Below are positions 54,607 to 63,410 of a DNA stretch of 64,000 bases, in pieces. This DNA is from Pseudomonas sp. F(2018). GTDB lineage: Bacteria > Pseudomonadota > Gammaproteobacteria > Pseudomonadales > Pseudomonadaceae. The stretch's first letter is position 1, and each line of letters starts with the position of its first letter. The position numbers and the translations under genes were made by a program. A model generated the notes under the pieces. The model worked only from the letters and a program-made list of their open reading frames with translations. It was not told where the DNA came from and did not search any database. The DNA lies in assembly GCF_005508865.1 (NCBI RefSeq), contig NZ_SCOM01000002.1, forward strand, positions 1,173,623 to 1,237,622. The letters run 5' to 3'.

Positions 54607-54632
54607 TCAGCCTGAAGTCGTGTCTGCAGTTA

Positions 54633-55952
54633 TTACAGCACCATCGCGGCGATCCAGCCAAACGCCAGCAGCGGCAGGTTGTAGTGCAGGAAGGTCGGCA
54701 CCACGGTGTCCCAGATATGGTCGTGCTGGCCGTCGGCATTCAGGCCGGCGGTCGGGCCCAGGGTCGAGTCGGACACCGGCGAGCCTGCGTCGCCCAGGGC
54801 GCCGGCGGTGCCGACGATGCAGACGATGGCCAGCGGGCTGAAGCCGAGCTGCACGCACAGCGGCACGAAGATCGCCGCGACGATCGGCACGCTGGAGAAG
54901 GACGAGCCGATACCGGTGGTCACCAGCAGGCCGATCAGCAGCATCATCAGGGCGCCGATGGCCTGGCTGTGACCGATCCAGTGGGAGGCCGAGCCCACCA
55001 GGCTGTCGATCTCGCCAGTGGCGCGCATCACCTCGGCGAAGCCGTCGGCGGCGATCATGATGAAGCCCATCATGGCCATCATCTTCATGCCTTCGGTGAA
55101 CAGGTCATCGGCCTCGCGCCAGCGCACCACGCCGGACACCGAGAAGATCACGAAGCCCACCAGGGCACCGATGATCATCGAGTCCAGCCACAACTGCACG
55201 GCGAAGGCGGCGGCCACTGCCACGCCAGCTACCAGCAGGCTGTAGGGGTTGTACTGCACCGCCACCTTCTCCACCTGCTCGATGCGCTGGATGTCGTAGT
55301 CGCGCTTGCCACGGTAGCTGAGGAACACTGCCACCAGCAGGCCGCAGAGCATGCCCAGGGCCGGCAGCAGCATGGCCTGGGTGACGCTGACGCCGGCGGT
55401 ATCCACGCCGCCCTTGCGCACGCTGGCCAGCAGGATCTCGTTCAGATAGATGTTGCCGAAGCCCACCGGCAGGAAGATGTAGGGTGTGATCAGGCCGAAG
55501 GTGATGACGCAGGCCACCAGGCGGCGGTCCATGCGCAGGCGCGCCATCACATAGAGCAGCGGCGGGACCAGCAGCGGAATGAAGGCGATGTGGATCGGCA
55601 GGATGTTCTGCGACGACACCGACACCACCAGCAGCAGGCCGATCAGCAGCCATCCCACCAGATCGCCGCCGCGCTCCTGCTGGCGGCCGACCATGGCCAG
55701 CGCCTTGTCCGCCAGGGCATGGGCCAGGCCGGACTTGGAGATGGCCACGGCGAAGGCGCCGAGCAGCGCGTAGGACAGCGCCACGTTGGCACCGCCGCCG
55801 AGGCCTTTGTTGAAGGCGGCCAGGCTGGCCTGCAGGTCCAGCCCACCGATCAGGCCGCCGGCCAGGGCGCCGGCGATCAGCGCGATGACCACATGCACCC
55901 GGCAGAGACTGAGGATCAGCATGATGCCGACCGCGGCAACGACTGCGTTCAT
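54633..55952 (-). CDS. NhaC-superfamily transporter (YuiF/HisT-like)
   Basis: A 439-residue inner-membrane protein with 11-12 hydrophobic helices, of the Na+/H+ antiporter NhaC-like superfamily. Some members carry amino acids such as histidine. Conserved parts include SVSSQNILPIHIAFIPLLVPPLL, TGIGSSFSSVPIVAAIFVP and the GTAGALGDAGSPVSDSTLGPTAGL re-entrant loop. The start is the ATG after GGAGCTCCTC; a TTG four codons earlier is possible. Position matches PAO1 PA2653. It is divergent from the TlpQ-like gene and upstream of the CtpM-like gene, suggesting shared nutrient uptake and taxis. Confidence 0.9.
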   Translation of the reverse strand: MNAVVAAVGIMLILSLCRVHVVIALIAGALAGGLIGGLDLQASLAAFNKGLGGGANVALSYALLGAFAVAISKSGLAHALADKALAMVGRQQERGGDLVGWLLIGLLLVVSVSSQNILPIHIAFIPLLVPPLLYVMARLRMDRRLVACVITFGLITPYIFLPVGFGNIYLNEILLASVRKGGVDTAGVSVTQAMLLPALGMLCGLLVAVFLSYRGKRDYDIQRIEQVEKVAVQYNPYSLLVAGVAVAAAFAVQLWLDSMIIGALVGFVIFSVSGVVRWREADDLFTEGMKMMAMMGFIMIAADGFAEVMRATGEIDSLVGSASHWIGHSQAIGALMMLLIGLLVTTGIGSSFSSVPIVAAIFVPLCVQLGFSPLAIVCIVGTAGALGDAGSPVSDSTLGPTAGLNADGQHDHIWDTVVPTFLHYNLPLLAFGWIAAMVL

Positions 55953-56148
55953 GAGGAGCTCCAACTACGATAAAGAGGCTACCCGACACGCGCCGCGCCC
56001 GGGAAAGGGCGCGAACTCTGCCCGATCGGTCAGGCTCTGTCAAAACGCAGGCGATGCGCGGAACGCCGGGGCTGAGCACAATTCTTGCCTGTAATTCAGA
56101 AGCTTCATCGAAAAAGCTCAAGTGGCTCATTAAATCGGTTGGCACCGG

Positions 56149-56175
56149 TCAAGTTATTGACGAAAACACCGATAA
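56149..56175 (+). promoter_or_regulatory. FliA (sigma-28) promoter of the TlpQ-like gene
   Basis: TCAA, exactly 15 bases, ACCGATAA: three of four and seven of eight matches to TAAA-N15-GCCGATAA. Transcription would start about 30 bases before the receptor ATG. Sigma-28 control is normal for chemoreceptor genes. Confidence 0.6.
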
Positions 56176-56211
56176 ATGACCAGCAAGTCTGACTTTTGAA
56201 AGGACCCCTTC

Positions 56212-58353
56212 ATGCTGTCGCGCCTGTCCATCCAGTGGAAAATCACCCTACTCGCCGGTCTCTGTCTGCTGGCCATCGTGACCATGCTGGTGGGGGCCTC
56301 GCTGTACCAGTCCACACACAGCGCCGCGCTGGTGAAGACCTCCAGCAGCGAGATGCTGGAAGAGTCCGCCCGCCTGCGCATGGCCGCCCGCGGCGAGCTG
56401 CAGGGCATCCGCATCCAGCGCTACTTCATGGACGCCTACCAGTACGGCAAGGGCTTCTCGCGCCAGGTGCTGTTCCTCAAGGAGCAGGCCGAGAAGCGCT
56501 TCCTCGACGCCTTCGACCTGCGCGAAGACATGACCCGCCAGGTACGCTCGGCCCTGGAGGCCAACCCCAACCTGCTCGGCCTGTACCTGGTGTTCGAGCC
56601 CAACGGCCTGGACGGCAAGGACGAGCTGTTCGCCGGCATCACCGAGGTCGGTGGCAACGACAAGGGGCGCTTCTCCCTCTATTGGTCGCAGAGCACGCCG
56701 GGCACCCTGGAGTCCGAGACCATGGACGAGGCGCAGCTGGGCGACACCACCGCCGGCCCCAGTGGAGCGCCGTACAACGCCTGGTACACCTGCCCCCGCG
56801 ACAGCAAGCGCGCCTGCGTGCTCGATCCCTATTTCGACGATGTCAACGGCAAGCAGGTACTGATGACCAGCATCGCCTTCCCCCTGGAGCAGGACGGCAA
56901 GGTGATCGGCGTGATGGGCGTGGACATCAGCCTGGAGAGCCTGCAGCAATTCAGCCAGAAGGCCAGTAGCGAGCTGTACGACGGCCAGGCCCATGTCAGC
57001 ATCATCAGCGCCGCCGGCCTGCTCGCCGGGCACAGCCGCGACGCGGGCCAGCTGGGCAAGCCGCTGACCAGCGCCTTCCCCAACCAGGGCGGCCAGATCG
57101 CCCAGATGCTGAGCGGCGGCCAGGCCCAGTTCCTCGAGCTGGAGGGCAACCTGCGAGTGTTCGAGCCGCTGCTGCCGATCCCCGAGGCCAAGTCCTGGGG
57201 CGTGCTGCTGGAAGTGCCCAAGGCCACCCTGCTCGGCCCGGCTCTGGCGCTGGAAAAGCAGCTGGACGAGCGCCGTACCAGCGACACCACCTTCTCCGTG
57301 GTGCTGGCGCTGATCGCCATCCTCATCGGCATCGCCCTGATGTGGTTGACCGCCCTCGGCGTCACCCGCCCGATCCTCGGCGTGGCCAGCATGCTGAAGA
57401 ACATCGCCAGCGGCGAAGGCGACCTGACCAGGCGCCTGGATTACGCCAGGCAGGACGAGCTGGGCGAGCTGGCTGGCTGGTTCAACCGCTTCCTCGACAA
57501 GCTGCAGCCGATCATCGCCGACGTGAAACGCTCGGTGCAGGACGCCCGCAGCACCGCCGACCAGTCCGCCGCCATCGCCAGCCAGACCAGCGCTGGCATG
57601 CAGCAGCAGTTCCGTGAAGTGGACCAGGTGGCCACCGCCTCCCAGGAGATGAGCGCCACCGCCCACGACGTGGCCAACAACGCCTCCCAGGCCGCCGATG
57701 CCGCCCGTGGCGCCGATGCCGCCGCCCGCGAAGGCCTGGCGGTGATCGACCGCACCACCCTGTCCATCGAACAGCTGGCCAACGAGCTGAACGCCGCCAT
57801 GCAGGAAGTGGAGAGCCTGGCCAGCAGCAGTGAGCAGATCGGCTCGGTGCTGGAGGTGATCCGCGCCATCGCCGAACAGACCAACCTCCTCGCCCTCAAC
57901 GCCGCCATCGAAGCGGCCCGCGCAGGCGAGGCCGGGCGTGGCTTCGCCGTGGTCGCCGACGAGGTACGCAACCTGGCCAAGCGCACCCAGGACTCGGTGG
58001 AAGAAATCCGCCAGGTGATCGAAAACCTGCAGAACGGCACCCGCGACGTGGTCGGCTCCATGCACAGCAGCCACAAACAGGCCCAGGGCAGCGTCGAGCT
58101 GGTCGAGCAGGCGGTGACCTCGCTGCGCCGCATCGGCGATGCGGTCACCGTGATCAACGACATGAACCTGCAGATCGCCTCCGCCGCCGAGGAACAGAGC
58201 GCGGTGGCCGAGGAAGTGAACCGCAACGTGGCGACCATCCGCGACGTCACCGAGGCCCTGTCCGGCCAGGCCGACGAGTCGGCGCGGGTCAGCCAGACCC
58301 TCAACAGCCTGGCCAACCACCAGCAGGGGCTGATGGACCAGTTCCGCGTCTGA
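56212..58353 (+). CDS. tlpQ: Methyl-accepting chemotaxis protein, TlpQ-like
   Basis: A 713-residue chemoreceptor. It has an N-terminal helix ([18 protein letters not shown]), a large double-Cache periplasmic domain (about residues 35-360), a second helix ([20 protein letters not shown]), HAMP with [13 protein letters not shown] and a signalling domain with [24 protein letters not shown]. Length and gene context match PAO1 PA2654 (TlpQ), reported to sense histamine and polyamines. Ligand assignment here rests on synteny. CheR-type C-terminal pentapeptide is not present (ends MDQFRV). Confidence 0.92.
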   Translation: MLSRLSIQWKITLLAGLCLLAIVTMLVGASLYQSTHSAALVKTSSSEMLEESARLRMAARGELQGIRIQRYFMDAYQYGKGFSRQVLFLKEQAEKRFLDAFDLREDMTRQVRSALEANPNLLGLYLVFEPNGLDGKDELFAGITEVGGNDKGRFSLYWSQSTPGTLESETMDEAQLGDTTAGPSGAPYNAWYTCPRDSKRACVLDPYFDDVNGKQVLMTSIAFPLEQDGKVIGVMGVDISLESLQQFSQKASSELYDGQAHVSIISAAGLLAGHSRDAGQLGKPLTSAFPNQGGQIAQMLSGGQAQFLELEGNLRVFEPLLPIPEAKSWGVLLEVPKATLLGPALALEKQLDERRTSDTTFSVVLALIAILIGIALMWLTALGVTRPILGVASMLKNIASGEGDLTRRLDYARQDELGELAGWFNRFLDKLQPIIADVKRSVQDARSTADQSAAIASQTSAGMQQQFREVDQVATASQEMSATAHDVANNASQAADAARGADAAAREGLAVIDRTTLSIEQLANELNAAMQEVESLASSSEQIGSVLEVIRAIAEQTNLLALNAAIEAARAGEAGRGFAVVADEVRNLAKRTQDSVEEIRQVIENLQNGTRDVVGSMHSSHKQAQGSVELVEQAVTSLRRIGDAVTVINDMNLQIASAAEEQSAVAEEVNRNVATIRDVTEALSGQADESARVSQTLNSLANHQQGLMDQFRV

Positions 58354-58369
58354 AGCAGACCCGCATGAC

Positions 58370-58395
58370 AACGCCCGGCCTTGCCGGGCGTTTTT
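58370..58395 (+). terminator. Terminator of the TlpQ-like gene
   Basis: ACGCCCGGC-CTT-GCCGGGCGT hairpin followed by TTTT. Confidence 0.9.
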
Positions 58396-58492
58396 CCTGG
58401 CGCCATCCGCCAGCCATCCTGGCGCTCGCTCACTTGCCCCGTTGCAGAGCGGCCGGTAGCCTGCGCGACACCATTCGCAAGAGATCCCGAAG

Positions 58493-59089
58493 ATGCTCAA
58501 TATCGCCCTGATCGCCGGCTCCAGCCGCACCGGCAGCCAATCTGCCAAGGTCGCCCGCTACCTGCGCCAACGCCTAATCGAGCTGGGCCTGACCAGCGCC
58601 GAGCAGAGCAGCCTGATCGATCTGGGCGAGCGCGCCCTGCCCCTGTGGCCGGCCGACGACAAGGGTCCCTGGGCCGAGTACCAGCAGCAGCTGGCCGCCG
58701 CCGATGCGCTGGTGGTGATCGCTCCCGAATGGAACGGCATGGCCTGCCCGGCGGTGAAGAACTTCTTCCTCTATGCCAGCAAGGCCGAGCTGGCACACAA
58801 GCCGGCGCTGCTGGTGGGAGTTTCCTCGGGGATTGGCGGCGCCTACCCGATCAGCGAACTGCGCGCCTCGGGCTACAAGAACTGCCGCATCGGCTATCTG
58901 CCGGAGCACCTGATAGTGCGGCATGTCGAAGCGGTGCTGAACGAGGGCGAGGCCAATGGTGAAGACGACCTGCGCATCCGCAAACGTGCCGACTACGCCC
59001 TGGACATCCTCGGCAAGTACGCCGAGGCGCTCAAGCCGGTGCGCGCGAGCATCGACCTGAGCAACCCGTCCTTCACCAACGGCATGTGA
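58493..59089 (+). CDS. NADPH-dependent FMN reductase family protein
   Basis: A 198-residue flavodoxin-fold flavoprotein. The FMN phosphate loop GSSRTGSQSAKVARYL and the flavin-ring contact APEWNGMACPAVKNFFLY are seen, with VSSGIGGAYPISELR following. Relatives reduce FMN, azo compounds, quinones or chromate with NAD(P)H; substrate is not predictable. The stop codon directly abuts the stop of the convergent kinase gene with no base between, so the 3' ends of the two transcripts must overlap. Confidence 0.9.
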   Translation: MLNIALIAGSSRTGSQSAKVARYLRQRLIELGLTSAEQSSLIDLGERALPLWPADDKGPWAEYQQQLAAADALVVIAPEWNGMACPAVKNFFLYASKAELAHKPALLVGVSSGIGGAYPISELRASGYKNCRIGYLPEHLIVRHVEAVLNEGEANGEDDLRIRKRADYALDILGKYAEALKPVRASIDLSNPSFTNGM

Positions 59090-60406
59090 TCAGCGCCGCT
59101 TCGGTAGTCGTATCTCCACCCGCAGCCCGCCCAGCGGGCTGTCTTCCAGGCGCAGGGTGCCGCCCCAGGCATCGACTATGTCGCGCACTATGCCCAGGCC
59201 CAGGCCATGGCCGGCGACCTGCTCGTCCAGACGGGTACCACGACCGAGGACCTTGTCGCGCCGTTCCGCGGCGATGCCGGGGCCATCGTCGTCGATGCAC
59301 AGGCGATAGCCATCCGCCTCTTCCGCCAGGCTCAGGCGCACCTGGGCATCCGCCCACTTGCAGGCGTTGTCCAGCAGATTGCCGAGCAGTTCCAGCAGGT
59401 CTTCGCGGTCCCAGGGCAGGCACAGGCCGGGCTCGGCCTGCCAGTCCAGCTCGAGGCCGTGGCGGTGGATCATGCCCAGGGTGGAAAACAGCCCCGGCAG
59501 CTCAGCCGCGCAATCGAAGTGCGCACCGGGCAAGGCCTCGCCAGCCAGGCGCGCGCGACCCAGCTCGCGTTCCAGACGCTGCTGGATCTGCGCCAACTGT
59601 TCGCGCAAGGTCGCCTGCAGCTCCGGCTGGGTGCGCAAGTCCTCCCGCTCGCTGAGGCTGACCAGCACGGCCAGCGGAGTCTTCAGGGCATGGCCAAGGT
59701 TGCCCAGGGCGTTGCGCGAACGCCTGAGCGTATCTTCGGTGTGCGTCAGCAGGTGGTTGACCTGGCCTACCAGTGGCTCCAGTTCCTGCGGCACGCGGGT
59801 ATCCAGCTCGCTGCGCTGGCCCTGCTGCAACTGGGCGATCTGTCCGCGCACTCGCTCCAGCGGGCGCAACGCCGCACGCACCGTGTAGCGCTGGGCCAGC
59901 AGGATCAGCAGCAACGCCGCACCGCCCAGGCCCAGGCCGAACCACTGCAGGCGGCGAAAGCCCTGCAGGATCGGCGTGTAGTCCTGGGCCACGCTGATGG
60001 AAAACGCCTTGCCGAAGCGCTGGTAGTCCGCACGGAACACCAGCAGGCGCTGGCCATGCGGGCCGTCGCCCAGGCCGTCCTGCAGGCCCTCTGCTGGTGG
60101 CAGCTGCAGGTCGCGATCCCACAGGGAGCGCGAGCGCCAGGTCTCGTCGGCGAAATCGATACGGAAGTAGTGACCGGAAAACGGCCGCTGGAAGATCGGA
60201 TCGAGCCGGCGCTCGTCCAGCTGGATACCGCTCTGGCCACGTACCAGGGCGATCAGCAGGCTCTGCGTCTCGTCCTTCAGGTCTTCCTGCAGGTAGCGGC
60301 GCAGGCTGTGATCGAACAGCCACAGGCTGCTCTGCGCCAGGATCAGCCCCACCGCCACCAGCACACCGGCCAGGCCCAGGCTGAGGCGGCGCTGGATCGA
60401 TCTCAA
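59090..60406 (-). CDS. bqsS: Sensor histidine kinase, BqsS/CarS-like
   Basis: A 438-residue membrane kinase. Two helices (about residues 9-32 and 156-172) bound a periplasmic sensor of ~120 residues. HAMP, the phosphoacceptor His239 in [13 protein letters not shown] box [11 protein letters not shown] and G boxes DDDGPGI and [13 protein letters not shown] follow. The context of two PepSY proteins and a regulator fits P. aeruginosa BqsPQRS/CarRS (PA2656-2659), linked to Fe(II) and calcium. The RExxE iron motif reported there is not found in the periplasmic part; an acidic QEDLKDE at 40-46 is the nearest. Start overlaps the regulator gene by four bases. Confidence 0.85.
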   Translation of the reverse strand: MRSIQRRLSLGLAGVLVAVGLILAQSSLWLFDHSLRRYLQEDLKDETQSLLIALVRGQSGIQLDERRLDPIFQRPFSGHYFRIDFADETWRSRSLWDRDLQLPPAEGLQDGLGDGPHGQRLLVFRADYQRFGKAFSISVAQDYTPILQGFRRLQWFGLGLGGAALLLILLAQRYTVRAALRPLERVRGQIAQLQQGQRSELDTRVPQELEPLVGQVNHLLTHTEDTLRRSRNALGNLGHALKTPLAVLVSLSEREDLRTQPELQATLREQLAQIQQRLERELGRARLAGEALPGAHFDCAAELPGLFSTLGMIHRHGLELDWQAEPGLCLPWDREDLLELLGNLLDNACKWADAQVRLSLAEEADGYRLCIDDDGPGIAAERRDKVLGRGTRLDEQVAGHGLGLGIVRDIVDAWGGTLRLEDSPLGGLRVEIRLPKRR

Positions 60407-61071
60407 GCGCTTACCCCGGCATAGCGGTAACCCTGGCCGCGGCGGGTTTCTATCACCTCGCGGCCGAGCTTGCCGCGCAGACGATTGACGTGGACCTCCA
60501 GCACGTTGGAATCACGTTCGCTCTCGCCGTCGTACAGGTGCTCGGCCAGCTGGCTCTTGGACAGGATCTGCCCAGCGTGCAGCATGAAGTAGCGCAGCAG
60601 GCGGAACTCGGCGGATGTCAGCTCGATCTCCTTGCCGTCACGGCTCACGCATTGCCGGCTCTCGTCCAGCTGCAGGCCGGCAGCCTCCAGCTGCGGCTGG
60701 TTGGCCAGGCCATGGGCACGGCGCAGCAGCGCCTGGATGCGCAGGGTCAGTTCCTCGGGGTGAAAGGGTTTGGTCAGGTAATCGTCGGCGCCGGCCTTGA
60801 GGCCGTCGATGCGCTCGGCCCAGGAGCCCCGCGCGGTGAGGATCAGCACCGGCGTAGCTAGGCCGCCCGCGCGCCACTCGCGCAATACTTCGAGCCCCGG
60901 TTTGCCGGGCAGACCGAGGTCGAGAATGATCAGATCGTAGGGTTCGCTGGCGCCCTGGTAGACCGCATCGCGGCCGTCGGCCAGCCAATCCACCGCATAG
61001 CCCTGCCGGCTCAGGCCGGCGACCAGCTCGTCGGCCAGGGGCACATGGTCTTCCACCAGCAACAGACGCAT
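60403..61071 (-). CDS. bqsR: Response regulator, BqsR/CarR-like (OmpR family)
   Basis: A 222-residue regulator with a receiver domain ([12 protein letters not shown], phosphoacceptor Asp51 in [15 protein letters not shown]) and an OmpR-type winged helix ([38 protein letters not shown]). It should bind direct repeats such as the one at 61748-61763 before its own operon. TGATG overlap with the upstream PepSY gene indicates coupled translation. Confidence 0.88.
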   Translation of the reverse strand: MRLLLVEDHVPLADELVAGLSRQGYAVDWLADGRDAVYQGASEPYDLIILDLGLPGKPGLEVLREWRAGGLATPVLILTARGSWAERIDGLKAGADDYLTKPFHPEELTLRIQALLRRAHGLANQPQLEAAGLQLDESRQCVSRDGKEIELTSAEFRLLRYFMLHAGQILSKSQLAEHLYDGESERDSNVLEVHVNRLRGKLGREVIETRRGQGYRYAGVSA

Positions 61072-61385
61072 CAGTCCTCCACTTCGTCCTTGAGGATGCG
61101 GCCGTCACGGGCATCCAGCTCCAGCTCACGGACGGTGCCGTCGGCGGTCAGCAGCTCGACCTCGTAGACCAGCACATCGTCCTCTTCCTCCAGCTCCGCC
61201 TCCAGCAGCACGGCCCCGGGGTATCGCCCCAGAGCCGGCTCCATCAGCATTTCCAGCGGCTGAATCACGCCTTCACGGCGCAGTTTCAGGGCCTCGTCCT
61301 GATCCAGGTCGCGGGCCTGCGCATCGAGCGCAAGCACAGCCAGGATCAGGGCGACTATGCCGCTATAGCGTGCAACGAATTTCAT
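61071..61385 (-). CDS. bqsQ: PepSY-domain exported protein, BqsQ-like
   Basis: A 104-residue precursor with a signal peptide ([24 protein letters not shown]) and one PepSY domain ([21 protein letters not shown] ... [31 protein letters not shown]). PepSY proteins are thought to bind or inhibit periplasmic partners or ligands; the acidic C terminus (EEEDDV, KDEVED) could bind cations. Paralogous to the next gene. One-base stop/start overlaps on both sides. Confidence 0.85.
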   Translation of the reverse strand: MKFVARYSGIVALILAVLALDAQARDLDQDEALKLRREGVIQPLEMLMEPALGRYPGAVLLEAELEEEDDVLVYEVELLTADGTVRELELDARDGRILKDEVED

Positions 61386-61693
61386 CAGTCATCCCGGTGC
61401 TCTTTCAGGATCTGGCCGTTGGTGGCGTCCAGCTCCACGTCCCATTGCACGCCTTGGGCGTCACGTACTTCGACCTGATAGACGTAGCGGCCATGTTCCT
61501 GTTCGAGTTCGGTATCTTCGACCTTGCCGCCCGGATACTTGGCCAGGGCTGCGGCGTTGAGCTTCTCGAAGCTCTGGATGGTGCCGGCATCACGCAGCTT
61601 CAGCGCTTCGTCCGGGCCCAGGTCGCGGGCCTGAGCGATGCCAGCAGTGGCGGCCAGGGCGGTGATGGCAAAAAGGCTGGTCAGCTTGTTCAT
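61385..61693 (-). CDS. bqsP: PepSY-domain exported protein, BqsP-like
   Basis: A 102-residue precursor with signal peptide (MNKLTSLFAITALAATAGIAQA) and a PepSY domain (ALKLRDAGTIQSFEKLNAAAL ... YVYQVEVRDAQGVQWDVELDATNGQILKEH). It is the first gene of the four-gene operon. The clear likeness to its neighbour (both have ARDL-x-x-DEALKLR right after the signal peptide) indicates tandem duplication. Confidence 0.86.
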   Translation of the reverse strand: MNKLTSLFAITALAATAGIAQARDLGPDEALKLRDAGTIQSFEKLNAAALAKYPGGKVEDTELEQEHGRYVYQVEVRDAQGVQWDVELDATNGQILKEHRDD

Positions 61694-61747
61694 GGTGTTC
61701 TCCTCGGGGTATCTGTTTGTCTACGGCGCCCAAGATACTCAAGCCGA

Positions 61748-61763
61748 CTTAATTGAAGCTGAA
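61748..61763 (-). promoter_or_regulatory. BqsR-like direct repeat before the PepSY operon
   Basis: On the minus strand TTCAG-N6-TTAAG, one mismatch from the TTAAG-N6-TTAAG BqsR box as I recall it. Ten bases downstream is TATCTT, a possible -10, the spacing seen for PhoP-type promoters. The first gene starts 55 bases further. Confidence 0.5.
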
Positions 61764-61874
61764 TTGTCCCGATGTCGGCTGTGGCTCACAACTGCCGCAT
61801 CATTCATGTCCTGAAGCCGCTTGGCCTGTCAGGCGACGCCACTATAATCGCTGGCTTGCTGTATGGAGCCGAGC

Positions 61875-62954
61875 ATGACCGCTATCCAGATCAAATCCCC
61901 CGCCCTCAGCCTGCGCGCCGGCAAACGCGCCCTCGCGCGCATCCGCGAACAGGGCCTGCAGCCAGCCGACGTCGGAATTCTGCCTGGCGCCGCCGGCGGC
62001 CCCAAGGGCCTGGGCATACAGGGCCTGGACCTAGCGCTGTTCGGCGACTGGCTACCGCGCGCACCGCGCGAACGAACCCTGATCGGCGCCTCGATCGGCT
62101 CCTGGCGCTTCGCCAGCGCCTGCCTGCCCGATGCCTGCGCCGGTATCAAACGGCTTGGCGAGCTGTATACCAGCCAGCGCTTCGCCAAGGGCGTGAGCAT
62201 GGCCGAGGTCTCACGTAGCTGCGTACAGCTGCTCGACGATCTGTTCGAAGGCCAGGATGCCGCGGTGCTGAACAATCCGCTGTACCGCCTGAACATAGTG
62301 GTGGTGCGTAGCCATGGCCTGCTGCAACACGACCATCGCGGCAAGCTGAGCCTGGGCCTATCCTCGGTGATCGGCAACAACCTGCTGAGCCGCAGCCGCC
62401 TGGGTCGGCACTTCGACCGGGTGATCCTGCACGATGCACGCCTCGCGCCGCCGCTCGCCGCATTGAACGACTTCCGCTCGCACTTCCACACGCTGGCCGA
62501 AGGCAATCTGCGCTACGCCTTGCTCGCCTCCGGATCGATCCCCATGGTGATGGAGGCAATCCGCGAAATTCCTGGCCTGGAGCCGGGCGCTTATCGCGAC
62601 GGCGGCCTGCTCGATTATCACCTCGACCTGCCGTATCAGAGTGAAGGCGTCGTGCTCTACCCGCACTTCACCGACCGGGTCGTGCCAGGCTGGTTCGACA
62701 AGGGCCTGCCTTGGCGACGCGGCGACAGTGAGCGCCTGCAGGACGTGCTGCTCCTGGCACCATCGCGCGAGTACCTGGCGGGTCTACCACACGGCAAACT
62801 GCCAGACCGTAGCGACTTCAAGCGCTATCTGGGCGACGATGCGGGCCGCGAGCGTTATTGGCGTAAGGCCATGGCCGAAAGCCAACGCCTGGGCGACGAA
62901 TTCCTTGAGTTGGCCGACAGTGGCCGCCTCGGCGAGCGCCTGCAACCTCTCTGA
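61875..62954 (+). CDS. Patatin-like phospholipase
   Basis: A 359-residue protein with a patatin-type catalytic dyad: nucleophile Ser73 in GASIGSW (G-x-S-x-G), oxyanion-hole glycines in PGAAGGPKG (about 37-45) and the Asp in YRDGGLLDY. No signal peptide, so probably cytoplasmic or secreted by another route. Relatives hydrolyse lipid acyl esters. The start ATG at 61875 follows GGAGCC; an in-frame ATG 12 bases upstream overlaps that site. Divergent from the PepSY operon. Confidence 0.9.
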   Translation: MTAIQIKSPALSLRAGKRALARIREQGLQPADVGILPGAAGGPKGLGIQGLDLALFGDWLPRAPRERTLIGASIGSWRFASACLPDACAGIKRLGELYTSQRFAKGVSMAEVSRSCVQLLDDLFEGQDAAVLNNPLYRLNIVVVRSHGLLQHDHRGKLSLGLSSVIGNNLLSRSRLGRHFDRVILHDARLAPPLAALNDFRSHFHTLAEGNLRYALLASGSIPMVMEAIREIPGLEPGAYRDGGLLDYHLDLPYQSEGVVLYPHFTDRVVPGWFDKGLPWRRGDSERLQDVLLLAPSREYLAGLPHGKLPDRSDFKRYLGDDAGRERYWRKAMAESQRLGDEFLELADSGRLGERLQPL

Positions 62955-62978
62955 CCACATACTGCAAGGAAGCAACAA

Positions 62979-63341
62979 ATGTCCCTTACCAGAACGCTCA
63001 CCCTCTCCACGCTGCTCGTCTGCGGCAGCAGTCAGGCTGCCCTCAATGAGGAGGGGAAAAGCGAAGTTGAGGCCCTGCTCGCATTCGTCGAAAGCAGCGG
63101 CTGTCTGTTTATCCGCAACGGTAGCGAGCACCAGCCTGCAGATGCGCGTAAGCACCTGCAGAAGAAGCTCGACTATCTGGAAGACAAGGATAAGGTCGAC
63201 TCGGCCGAGGACTTCATCGCCCTCGCGGCGACCGAGAGCAGCATGAGCGGCGAGCCCTACCAGGTGAACTGCCAGGGTCAGCTGCAGCCCTCTGCCGATT
63301 GGCTCAACACCGAGCTCACGCGCTTGCGGCAGGCGCAGTAA
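62979..63341 (+). CDS. DUF5329-type exported protein
   Basis: A 120-residue precursor with a signal peptide (MSLTRTLTLSTLLVCGSSQA). The mature part has two cysteines (SSGCLFIRNG and QVNCQGQ) that could pair, and the HLQKKLDYLEDKDKVDSAEDFIALAAT helices typical of this unknown-function family. It starts 24 bases after the patatin-like gene on the same strand, so the two may be cotranscribed. Function unknown. Confidence 0.85.
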   Translation: MSLTRTLTLSTLLVCGSSQAALNEEGKSEVEALLAFVESSGCLFIRNGSEHQPADARKHLQKKLDYLEDKDKVDSAEDFIALAATESSMSGEPYQVNCQGQLQPSADWLNTELTRLRQAQ

Positions 63342-63410
63342 GGGTTCGAACTGGTAAACTGCGAGGCGAGCTTCACGCCGCTTCGCGGCCTATCCAGCAG
63401 AGCGTTTACC

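Noticed and set aside
52788..55973. A 1061-residue open frame antisense to the CtpM-like and transporter genes
   Set aside because: It spans two real genes and their terminator on the other strand, is full of His/Gln/Gly runs, and has no family resemblance.
56248..58548. A 766-residue open frame antisense to the TlpQ-like gene
   Set aside because: Mirror of a clear chemoreceptor sequence; extends through the terminator hairpin and lacks any recognisable domain.
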